This document shows positions 1 through 5,296 of a stretch of 5,296 bases of DNA, piece by piece. The DNA comes from a bacterium (GTDB taxonomy: Bacteria; Verrucomicrobiota; Kiritimatiellia; UBA8416; CAMZLY01). Made by a program: the position numbers and the translations under genes. Location of the stretch: contig DAOVUR010000143.1 of NCBI GenBank assembly GCA_030632465.1, positions 1 to 5,296 on the forward strand. The letters are read 5' to 3'. Under the pieces are notes generated by a model, which ran no database searches, was not told the origin of the DNA, and worked only from the letters and a program-made list of their open reading frames with translations. How positions within the stretch are numbered: position 1 is the stretch's first letter; each line of letters opens with the position of its first letter.

Positions 1-1
1 A

Positions 2-127
2 CAAATAAGTTGGAATATTTTTGACTGGAATAAAACAAAACGACAAAAACAAATTCTTGAACTTCAATCGGAAGTTATTGATGTGCAAAAAATTAATTTC
101 AAAACAAAAATTAATGTCCAACTATGA
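2..127 (+). CDS. Possible C-terminal end of an unidentified upstream gene (partial)
   Basis: The frame beginning at base 2 stays open for 41 codons and ends in TGA at 125-127. That stop overlaps the ribD ATG (124-126) as ATGA, the arrangement of translationally coupled genes. The frame contains no ATG, so the gene would start before the window. The visible peptide is rich in Lys, Gln and Ile, ends in ...TKINVQL, and has a helical, charged stretch (KTKRQKQILELQSEV). It does not resemble the C-terminus of NrdR, a common ribD neighbour. By hand count 30 of the first 120 bases are G or C, far below the rest of the window, so this could equally be AT-rich non-coding DNA. By my rough estimate, a 41-codon open frame at that composition is uncommon by chance but not rare once all frames are considered. 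No function can be assigned. Confidence 0.42.
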   Translation, partial: QISWNIFDWNKTKRQKQILELQSEVIDVQKINFKTKINVQL

Positions 128-1230
128 ACGCCAAACACCCAACGACCAAAGAAAAAAATATGCTAAAAGCGATAGCTTTGGCAAGGCGTGCTGAAGGAAT
201 GACTCGCCCAAATCCTCCTGTTGGTGCGGTGATCGTGGCTAATGGCAAAATCATCGGTAAAGGGTATCATCATAAAGCTGGTGGTCCACATGCGGAAGTG
301 CTGGCTATAAAATCTGCAGGTCTGGATAAATGTAAAAACGCAACGATCTATGTGACGCTTGAACCATGCAGTACGCACGGCCGCACACCGCCATGTACAG
401 ATGCAATTATCAAGGCTGGCATCAAGCGAGTTGTTATTGGTATATGTGATCCTAATCCACAACATGCAGGACGCGGGGTAAAAATTTTGCGTCGAGCAGG
501 AATAGAAGTGAGTATCAATGTTGCATTAGAAGAAGCCACGGAACTACTTGCACCATTTGCTAAATGGATAACCACGAAGCGCCCCTTGTTGAGTCTTAAG
601 CTAGGTATGACTTTAGATGGCAGGATAGCTGATGAGAATTATAAGTCACAATGGATTACCGGCAAAGAATCACGACAGCAGGTGCAGCAGTTACGGAAAC
701 GAGCGGACGCAGTTATGGTTGGTAGTGGAACTACGTGCGCAGATGATCCATCGCTTCTATGTACATTACGAAAAAATCCGTCAGCATTACGGGTGATTGT
801 TGATTCAACAGGAAAGACCCCCGTCACTGCCAAGGTATTAACAGATGGCTTCGCCGATAAAACAGTTATTGCCACGACCAAGAACTGTTCATTAAAGAAG
901 ATAGAGAGATACCGTAAGCTTGGTGCTGAAGTATGGGTTATGCCAGCTGCAAAAGGGAAAATCTCAATCAAAAGTCTTCTTACACGGCTTGGAAAAAATG
1001 GTGTGATGAATGTTTTATGTGAGGGTGGGGGTGTTCTTGCTGAAGCATTAGTGAAAGCTGATGTGGTAGATGAATATCTTATCTTTATGGCACCAAAATT
1101 ACTGGGCGGAAAAGCAGTTCCCGCATTCGGTGGAGTAGGCTGGCACCTCGGAAAAGAGCCAGAATTACAATTTACAGATATCAAGCAACTTGGCGCTGAC
1201 ATCTTTATACGCGCTGTTAAAGGAAAATGA
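124..1230 (+). CDS. ribD: Bifunctional riboflavin biosynthesis protein RibD (deaminase/reductase)
   Basis: This cytoplasmic enzyme deaminates 2,5-diamino-6-(5-phosphoribosylamino)pyrimidin-4-one, then reduces the ribose side chain with NADPH to 5-amino-6-ribitylamino-uracil 5'-phosphate. The 368 residues match the usual family length. The N-terminal deaminase domain (about 13-150) shows the zinc site: HAE at 56-58, PC at 81-82 and C91 within GRTPPC, plus TRPNPPVGAVIV near 27-38. The C-terminal reductase domain (about 153-365) shows KLGMTLDGRIA (159-169), SQWITG (175-180), GSGTTCADDP (200-209), VIVDS (224-228), EGGG (300-303) and APKLLGG (323-329). No Shine-Dalgarno precedes ATG 124. If the upstream frame is real, the ATGA overlap supports 124. 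The alternative ATG at 160 (MLKAIALARRAEG) would also keep the domain and aligns with an internal Met of E. coli RibD. The stop overlaps ribE. Confidence 0.97.
   Translation: MNAKHPTTKEKNMLKAIALARRAEGMTRPNPPVGAVIVANGKIIGKGYHHKAGGPHAEVLAIKSAGLDKCKNATIYVTLEPCSTHGRTPPCTDAIIKAGIKRVVIGICDPNPQHAGRGVKILRRAGIEVSINVALEEATELLAPFAKWITTKRPLLSLKLGMTLDGRIADENYKSQWITGKESRQQVQQLRKRADAVMVGSGTTCADDPSLLCTLRKNPSALRVIVDSTGKTPVTAKVLTDGFADKTVIATTKNCSLKKIERYRKLGAEVWVMPAAKGKISIKSLLTRLGKNGVMNVLCEGGGVLAEALVKADVVDEYLIFMAPKLLGGKAVPAFGGVGWHLGKEPELQFTDIKQLGADIFIRAVKGK
1219..1224 (+). promoter_or_regulatory. Ribosome binding site of ribE
   Basis: AAAGGA lies inside the last codons of ribD. It is 8 nt from the ATG at 1233 but only 2 nt from the ATG at 1227. 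The spacing therefore favours 1233, which also gives the family-typical N-terminus MFTGLVE. Confidence 0.7.
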
Positions 1231-1232
1231 TT

Positions 1233-1871
1233 ATGTTTACGGGATTAGTTGAAAAAGTTGGAGAGTTTATTGCTGTTCGTCAGCGAGGTAATGGCGCAGA
1301 GCTTACAATCAAGCATGATATATGGGCAGAGCCGCTAGTTCTGGGTGAAAGTGTCGCAGTTCAGGGTGTATGTCTCACAGTTGTTAGTTTCGATAGTACT
1401 ACCTTTACTTGTGATGTTCTCAATGAAACTCTCAATAAAACTAACTTAGGCTCAAAAAAGCCTGGTAACTATTTGAACTTGGAGCGTGCTATGCAGGTGG
1501 GTGCTCGGTTTGGCGGGCATATTGTCTCTGGGCATGTAGATGGTCTTGGCACAATTGCCGATATTAGATCAAGTGGCAATGATAAGGTGATCCGTATAGA
1601 ATGTGGCGTCGATTTAGGTGATGAGATTATTACTAAAGGCTCCATAACCATAGATGGGATAAGCCTGACTGTTACCGACGAGGGTGATGACTGGTTCGAG
1701 GTTGCCATCATACCGCATACCTGGAAGCATACCAGCTTGTGTCAGCGCAAGAAGGGTGAATACGTAAACTTAGAAACTGATATGTTAGGCAAGTATGTTA
1801 AACGATATATCGGTGCTTACAACAAACAAACACCCATCACAATGGAGTCCTTAGTTGATGCAGGGTTTTAA
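1233..1871 (+). CDS. ribE: Riboflavin synthase, alpha chain
   Basis: This enzyme dismutates two 6,7-dimethyl-8-ribityllumazine molecules into riboflavin and 5-amino-6-ribitylaminouracil, normally as a cytoplasmic homotrimer. I place the start at 1233 (212 aa) because it yields the canonical MFTGLVEKVG terminus and has a well-spaced AAAGGA. The in-frame ATG at 1227 would add only Met-Ile. Two tandem lumazine-binding domains are visible. The first has MFTGLVE at the N-terminus and VQGVCLTVV near residues 43-51. The second begins around GGHIVSGHVDGLG (about 94-106) and repeats the pattern as IDGISLTVT (about 140-148). The tail NLETDMLGKYV and a short acidic C-terminus are ordinary for the family. 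The gene is coupled to ribD by overlap. The symbol is ribE in most genomes and ribC in E. coli. It is followed by a convergent gene, not by ribBA or ribH. Confidence 0.97.
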   Translation: MFTGLVEKVGEFIAVRQRGNGAELTIKHDIWAEPLVLGESVAVQGVCLTVVSFDSTTFTCDVLNETLNKTNLGSKKPGNYLNLERAMQVGARFGGHIVSGHVDGLGTIADIRSSGNDKVIRIECGVDLGDEIITKGSITIDGISLTVTDEGDDWFEVAIIPHTWKHTSLCQRKKGEYVNLETDMLGKYVKRYIGAYNKQTPITMESLVDAGF

Positions 1872-1907
1872 CGGATGTCCTGTAGAGGTTTGCAACGCTA
1901 CGCAATA

Positions 1908-1940
1908 GATAATAGTGACAACTGATTATCTCACATAATC
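1908..1940. terminator. Overlapping inverted repeats in the convergent gap, possible two-way terminator
   Basis: Between the convergent stops of ribE (1871) and the TPR gene (1941), GATAATAGT (1908-1916), loop GACA (1917-1920) and ACT plus ATTATC (1921-1923, 1925-1930) form a nine-pair stem with G1924 bulged. A competing perfect six-pair stem joins GATTAT (1924-1929) to ATAATC (1935-1940) around CTCAC. Both are AT-rich and neither is followed by a T-tract on either strand, so classic intrinsic termination is doubtful. Position is the main argument for a terminator role. Confidence 0.35.
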
Positions 1941-2852
1941 TCAAAGAGGAATACGGAAGAGTAGTTGATACATGGGCTTGTCTTGGTCGTAGATTGTTTC
2001 ATCCTCTAGCTGTTTGATAAATATATCGTGCTGGTGTTGATTATATTTCTTTGCGCCATTTGCTGCGTTATAGATGTTTCCTGTATACCAGACAGCCTCT
2101 AAGGATGCTGCAAATATTCCGGCAACAGTTTCATCATTTTCGAATGCATAGTATGTTGCAGATAGAAAAACCGTATTTAATAAGAATGCCCATGCTGCAT
2201 CGTGGGGGCGCTTAACATAGAGCTGCCCGCTACCAGGTATGATTGCGGATAGTGTTCCTGCCAACCATTTTTTCTTCTGGTTAAGGTTTTCATATTCATT
2301 ACAGGCATCTAGTAGATCCGGGGTTATCCATCTGTCACTTTGGTGTGCGGTGAAGTATGAACGAGCTTGTTGTGGGTTACCGTTGTTCAATTGGCATAGT
2401 CCTAGAAAAATATTAATCTCTGGTCTGTTCTCATCAGTCTGTTTTGCTGGCGTCATGATTGTTATTGCGTTGTTGTACTGTTCAGCTTCATATAGTCCGC
2501 CGGCCAGTCGTAAACGTGCTATTTCGCTGTAACTGTTGTCTTGTTGACTTATGATGGTATCTAGGGCATGGAAGGCAGTGTCGTACTCTTTGCCTTCAAG
2601 GTATGCAAGTGCGATTTTCAGGTCTATAAAGGCTGATTGTTCTGAATTTGGCGAAATGAACTTATAGCGCTGATATTCAGTAATTGCGCGGTAGTAGTCG
2701 CCAGTATCAAAGAGGTGATTAGCAAAGTCTAATGTTTGGTCGGTCTTAGATGTTGGTTCTGCTATAACGCTCGACGTGAAAGTGGTGAGTAGTGTAACTA
2801 TATAAATCGATATTTTGATATCAAACTTGAATATAGGGTTTTTAATATTCAC
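1941..2852 (-). CDS. Exported TPR protein with C-terminal PGSGQ membrane domain
   Basis: This 303-residue protein has no experimentally known function that I recognise. An N-terminal hydrophobic stretch (about 14-31, ending SSVIAE) looks like a signal peptide cleavable near Ala31 or a membrane anchor. Residues about 38-170 form TPR-like helical pairs (FANHLFDTGDYYRAITEYQRY; ALAYLEGKEYDTAFHALD; LAGGLYEAEQYNNAI; FLGLCQLNNGNPQQARSYF), usually protein-binding. Residues about 193-272 carry WLAGTLSAIIPGSGQLYVKR, a hydrophobic helix (WAFLLNTVFLSATYYAF), another at GIFAASLEAVWY, and the closing pattern GNIYNAANGAKKYN. I associate this arrangement with small membrane domains of the PGxGQxY type, resembling DUF5683. 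The start is GTG at 2852, overlapping the YidD-like gene stop as GTGA, with AGGA six bases upstream. The next in-frame Met lies far inside. Last gene of the minus-strand operon. Confidence 0.85.
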   Translation of the reverse strand: MNIKNPIFKFDIKISIYIVTLLTTFTSSVIAEPTSKTDQTLDFANHLFDTGDYYRAITEYQRYKFISPNSEQSAFIDLKIALAYLEGKEYDTAFHALDTIISQQDNSYSEIARLRLAGGLYEAEQYNNAITIMTPAKQTDENRPEINIFLGLCQLNNGNPQQARSYFTAHQSDRWITPDLLDACNEYENLNQKKKWLAGTLSAIIPGSGQLYVKRPHDAAWAFLLNTVFLSATYYAFENDETVAGIFAASLEAVWYTGNIYNAANGAKKYNQHQHDIFIKQLEDETIYDQDKPMYQLLFRIPL

Positions 2853-3343
2853 TTTGTTTCCTTTAACTGAAGACTGAATGATGAAGCTATAGGATTACTA
2901 TTTTCTGTCCACATCACATTTCTACTTACTGGATCTAGGCAACAGTAACCGCGACCTTTAATCCAAATCTTTTCTACTAATGCTGCTTCATCAATTTCGT
3001 GTAGTAGTCTATCGGCAGTTAGGATGACACCTCGAATAAGGCCATATTGCGATACGGCTTCAATGCTATAGTGTGAACAGGACGGTTGCATAGGGCAGTG
3101 TGATTTAATAAATTTACCGAAACCAGTTTGATATAAGCGAAGAAAGGTATACCCATATTGGTTAGAAAGGGAGAGTGGTGCTTCTTTATGGCTATGTTGT
3201 GTATAATCCATGAAGAGTAAGCTCGTTCGTGAGAATTGAGGCTTACTCTTTTGTAATCTGTTTGGATCGCGCATTTTGTTTGCGCTTGCGGGTGTGACGG
3301 AACTTATGATGCTTATTAATATGAATAGAAGATAACGTTGCAT
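2849..3343 (-). CDS. YidD-domain protein with N-terminal signal sequence
   Basis: The central part (about 66-116) matches the YidD (membrane protein insertion efficiency factor) family: FLRLYQTGFGKFI, then CPMQPSCSHYSIEAV with Cys83, Pro88-Ser-Cys89-Ser and Tyr92, then GLIRGVILTADRLLHE. Classical YidD is about 85 residues, lies in the cytoplasm against the inner membrane, is encoded between rnpA and yidC, and helps YidC/Sec insertion. This protein has 164 residues. It adds a signal sequence (YLLFILISIISSVTPASA, cleavage plausible after Ala21), a linker of about 40 residues, and a C-terminal tail with GRGYCCLDP (131-138). The Arg-Cys that usually ends the domain is His-Glu here. It starts at ATG 3343, 11 nt after the coiled-coil gene, with only a weak CGGA upstream. 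It overlaps the TPR gene by 4 nt. Domain assignment is firm; an exported location is inferred. Confidence 0.88.
   Translation of the reverse strand: MQRYLLFILISIISSVTPASANKMRDPNRLQKSKPQFSRTSLLFMDYTQHSHKEAPLSLSNQYGYTFLRLYQTGFGKFIKSHCPMQPSCSHYSIEAVSQYGLIRGVILTADRLLHEIDEAALVEKIWIKGRGYCCLDPVSRNVMWTENSNPIASSFSLQLKETK
2859..2862 (-). promoter_or_regulatory. Ribosome binding site of the TPR gene (GTG start)
   Basis: On the minus strand AGGA, within a longer TTAAAGGAAA, sits six bases before the GTG at 2852-2850, inside the 3' end of the YidD-like gene. It supports the non-ATG start, which also supplies the only N-terminal signal-like segment. Confidence 0.65.
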
Positions 3344-3354
3344 ATAGATTCCGA

Positions 3355-4326
3355 TTATTCGAAAATTGCTTGTGCAGCAGCGGCACCTGCAGCACTGCCG
3401 ACACCGCCAGTTACTGCACTAAATGTTCCGCCAACTACTGACGTTGCCAATCTGCTAAAGCGTGCGGTCCAAGTGTGCTTACGCTGTTCCATAACTTCGC
3501 TTTCGGCAGCAGCCAGCTTCTGGGCCTGAGCTTTGACAGCGGCCGCTTCTTTGGTTGCTTTGGCTGATTTACGTTGAGCGTACTCTTCTTCGGCTGATTT
3601 ACGTTCGTCTGCAATCTGTTTCATATATTTTTGTGATTCAGCCAGCACTTGTGCTCTGCGCTTGCTTTGTAGTTTATCATATATATCCATTGCGCTTCCT
3701 TCATCTTCATCAAGCTCAACAAACGCAGGTAGATCTGGCTCTGCATTTGCTAGCGATGGTTCTGGTGGAGTAGGTGGCGGTGCATTTTTATCACGCTCTA
3801 GCCAGTCTTGTAGCGATAGAGTGGAGCGAGTGCTACTTGGTAGATCATTCCATGTCTGTATCTCTGAGAGTAGAGTGCCGGCACTGTTAATGTCATTTTT
3901 AAGCCATTGGTTAATTGCGATATTGCGTAGTTGTATGAAACTTTTTGGGGCTGGAGAGTTGCTTAGTCTAGCGGTTAATGTCTTAAGATAATCCAAGTCA
4001 TTATCTTTTTCAGCGGCGGTGTAGTTTTTGACAAAGAATGAGAAGGTTTCTTTTGCATCATCATTAAATTGTTTTTGTAGGCTGGCTCGTATCTGTTGTT
4101 GTTGCTGTTTGCTCCAGCTATTAAGAGTATCAGTGATTTCTGTTTTGGCTGTATCAGTAGCGGTTATGGCCTCTGCTGATTTTTTTACTTCCTTAACTAT
4201 GTTGTATTTAAAGTATGCTGATATCAGAACTTCTGCATTATTGGGTGGGGCACTTGTGGCAATAGATAATGAAGGCAGAATGATAAGTGACAGAAGTGTA
4301 CAAAATTTGATCTGTATGTTTCTCAT
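3355..4326 (-). CDS. Predicted periplasmic coiled-coil protein, function unknown
   Basis: I do not recognise this family. I start it at ATG 4326 (323 aa) because AAAGGGA lies six bases upstream and the start opens directly on a signal peptide (MRNIQIKFCTLLSLIILPSL, cleavage plausible near SIATSA-P). The longer frame to 4419 would bury that signal and overlap the lipoprotein gene. The mature protein has a helical N-terminal half with a KQQQQQ run (73-78), a Pro/acidic linker (about 181-210; APPPTPPEP, ELDEDEG), and a charged Ala/Lys/Glu/Gln coiled coil (about 213-285) with a repeated RKSA. A C-terminal stretch (about 297-322) of Gly, Ala and Val with GxxxG spacing resembles a glycine zipper and might enter a membrane or self-associate. 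It lies 55 nt after the lipoprotein gene and 11 nt before the YidD-like gene. Confidence 0.85.
   Translation of the reverse strand: MRNIQIKFCTLLSLIILPSLSIATSAPPNNAEVLISAYFKYNIVKEVKKSAEAITATDTAKTEITDTLNSWSKQQQQQIRASLQKQFNDDAKETFSFFVKNYTAAEKDNDLDYLKTLTARLSNSPAPKSFIQLRNIAINQWLKNDINSAGTLLSEIQTWNDLPSSTRSTLSLQDWLERDKNAPPPTPPEPSLANAEPDLPAFVELDEDEGSAMDIYDKLQSKRRAQVLAESQKYMKQIADERKSAEEEYAQRKSAKATKEAAAVKAQAQKLAAAESEVMEQRKHTWTARFSRLATSVVGGTFSAVTGGVGSAAGAAAAQAIFE
3562..3605 (-). repeat. Pair of 14-bp direct repeats inside the coiled-coil gene
   Basis: GGCTGATTTACGTT occurs at 3562-3575 and again at 3592-3605, exactly 30 bases apart. Both copies are in the same reading frame and encode the RKSA motif, so the gene holds a ten-codon duplication in its coiled-coil segment. 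Residues between the copies have diverged, but the copies themselves are identical. Confidence 0.8.
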
Positions 4327-4332
4327 AAAATA

Positions 4333-4339
4333 TCCCTTT
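4333..4339 (-). promoter_or_regulatory. Ribosome binding site of the coiled-coil gene
   Basis: AAAGGGA on the minus strand is six bases before the ATG at 4326-4324. It selects that start over the upstream in-frame ATGs at 4419 and 4347. Confidence 0.75.
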
Positions 4340-4353
4340 AATTCCATTAGTGT

Positions 4354-4370
4354 TTGGCTAAGACAGCCAA
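4354..4370 (-). other. Intercistronic hairpin between lipoprotein and coiled-coil genes
   Basis: On the minus strand TTGGCT and AGCCAA form a perfect six-pair stem around GTCTT. Flanking AGCG and CACT can extend it imperfectly. It lies between the lipoprotein stop (4382) and the ribosome binding site at 4333-4339. There is no following T-run, so it is not a standard terminator. An mRNA stability or partial-attenuation role is possible but unproven. Confidence 0.35.
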
Positions 4371-4381
4371 CGCTACAGTTT

Positions 4382-5296
4382 TTACGGAGCAACACGCATA
4401 ACGATCTTACCTGAATCAATTGATAATGCCTGAATTTTAAGTTGCTTTGGTGGCGTCAGTACAATTGCTTCTGTCAGCTCTTCTGCGGCAATTTTAGAAT
4501 CTACGTCAAATACAACAGCACCAGCAGTATAGTTACGTTGCACCACATTATCTAATGAAGCTTTGGCTTTTAAATCTTCTCGTATAGATTTCACTTTCCA
4601 TAACTTGTCAACGCCACCAAATGTTAGTTGTATATGGTATGGATATGGCCGAGCTGTTGTTGATGTGGGGCCGCCACGTTGCCAGGCGTTAAGTGTTTGC
4701 GGGATAAGTTTAGTGAAGCAGGCTTCAGCGGCCGCTCTTAGCGCTTTACTCCCGCCACGAACATCTTCAACATCTAAACCTGTGCCGGACTCGGATGCTG
4801 TTGCCAGTATATTGCCGTTGTCAGTTCTGATGGCTCGTAATGTTGTGACTGCTTGGTAGGTCCTGATATTGGAATCGCTGATTCTTCTTGCGCTAGGTTT
4901 ACATACGGCGCTACCTGTTATAACTACGTCGGCACCGAACTGGCTACCAAGAGCTGCGGCGCCACGTTTATCTCCGACCGTCTTGAGCATACGCTTTCTC
5001 TGTTCTATGTTAGCACGTAGCATATCTTGGTCGACAGTCTTGCAGTTGTTGTTGATCAGGAGCTGCGTCCCCATAGCCTCCACTTCTGCGGTAGGGATAG
5101 ATCCCATATTTTTCTCATCAATAAGAAGCATGACAATCGGGGTGGGACCAGATGTTTTTGTTGTTGTAGCTACTGTGCGTGATTGAGAGCTAGGTGCAAT
5201 CGTGTTGTATGTGTAGTTGCTATCTGTTGTTACGCACCCGGAAATAAGAAGTAGCGGAATGGCGAGCAGACATAATATTTTTTGTAATGATTTTAG
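4382..5296 (-). CDS. Lipoprotein with CsgG/LpoB/FlgT-like domain (partial, start beyond window)
   Basis: The frame stays open from the stop at 4382 to the window edge: 304 visible residues and no start codon in the last part, so the true start is just outside. The visible N-terminus (KSLQKILCLLAIPLLLISGC) is a lipoprotein signal with lipobox ISGC. The acylated Cys is residue 21 (codon 5234-5236). Val at +2, not Asp, predicts outer-membrane sorting. A Thr/Ser-rich linker follows (22-53). Residues about 54-205 form an alpha/beta domain (IVMLLIDEKN, a helix, then FGADVVITGSA at 120-130, then beta strands and an Ala-rich helix) resembling the CsgG/LpoB/FlgT group of envelope proteins. A second alpha/beta domain (about 219-304; HIQLTFGGVDKLWKVKSIREDL, then VVFDVDS) ends the protein. 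First visible gene of the operon. Lipoprotein assignment is strong, subfamily tentative. Confidence 0.85.
   Translation of the reverse strand, partial: LKSLQKILCLLAIPLLLISGCVTTDSNYTYNTIAPSSQSRTVATTTKTSGPTPIVMLLIDEKNMGSIPTAEVEAMGTQLLINNNCKTVDQDMLRANIEQRKRMLKTVGDKRGAAALGSQFGADVVITGSAVCKPSARRISDSNIRTYQAVTTLRAIRTDNGNILATASESGTGLDVEDVRGGSKALRAAAEACFTKLIPQTLNAWQRGGPTSTTARPYPYHIQLTFGGVDKLWKVKSIREDLKAKASLDNVVQRNYTAGAVVFDVDSKIAAEELTEAIVLTPPKQLKIQALSIDSGKIVMRVAP

Noticed and set aside
21..49. Promoter with -35 TTGACT at 21-26
   Set aside because: No acceptable -10 hexamer at 16-18 bases spacing (bases 44-49 read CAAAAA). The TTGAAC at 57-62 also lacks a convincing partner.
1..123. FMN riboswitch upstream of ribD
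   Set aside because: The region is AT-rich and lacks the conserved GC-rich RFN element blocks. It is also too short in this window to hold a full element plus leader.
163..575. Two overlapping antisense open frames inside the ribD deaminase domain
   Set aside because: They are shadows of a highly conserved coding region.
639..1202. 187-codon open frame on the minus strand
   Set aside because: It lies wholly within ribD, antisense, with no recognisable motifs; ribD is unambiguous.
3338..4414. Several plus-strand open frames opposite the coiled-coil gene
   Set aside because: They overlap each other and the minus-strand gene, which has signal peptide, ribosome binding site and operon context. 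The translations are low-complexity Ser/Cys/Leu text.
4327..4419. N-terminal extension of the coiled-coil protein to ATG 4419
   Set aside because: It would overlap the lipoprotein gene by 38 bases and put 31 unrelated residues before a clear signal peptide. ATG 4326 has a well-spaced AAAGGGA.
4382..5131. Lipoprotein gene starting at the internal ATG 5131
   Set aside because: The frame continues to 5296 with a lipobox signal, and 5131 falls inside the first beta strand of the domain.
4563..5186. Plus-strand open frames opposite the lipoprotein gene
   Set aside because: They lack motifs and oppose a continuous frame with lipobox and domain features.

Overview
The window looks like the chromosome of a diderm (Gram-negative) bacterium. 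It holds one clear lipoprotein signal peptide and three export-type N-termini. I cannot name the organism. The RibD N-terminal region (TRPNPPVGAVIV, KAGGPHAE) reminded me of PVC-group and delta-proteobacterial homologues, but that is an impression only.

Plus strand, left part (1-1871): after the possible tail of an unidentified AT-rich upstream gene come two riboflavin genes. ribD (bifunctional deaminase/reductase) overlaps ribE (riboflavin synthase) by four bases. RibD carries out two middle steps of riboflavin synthesis. RibE makes the final product from 6,7-dimethyl-8-ribityllumazine. ribBA and ribH, often next to these genes, do not follow here. No FMN riboswitch is visible in the 123 bases before ribD.

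Centre (1872-1940): a short convergent gap with overlapping inverted repeats that may act as a weak two-way terminator.

Minus strand, right part (1941-5296): four tightly spaced genes read leftward, all predicted to be exported or membrane-associated. In order of transcription they are: (1) an outer-membrane-type lipoprotein with a CsgG/LpoB/FlgT-like alpha/beta domain, whose start lies beyond the window edge; (2) a periplasmic protein with a proline-rich linker, a long charged coiled coil and a Gly/Ala-rich C-terminus; (3) a YidD-domain protein with an added N-terminal signal sequence; (4) a TPR protein with a C-terminal membrane domain carrying a PGSGQLY motif. The spacings (55 nt, 11 nt, then a GTGA overlap) indicate one transcription unit.

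This cassette is the part worth attention. A YidD domain outside the usual rnpA-yidD-yidC context, with an export signal and sharing an operon with a lipoprotein, a coiled-coil protein and a TPR/membrane protein, suggests an envelope assembly system whose function I cannot assign from sequence.
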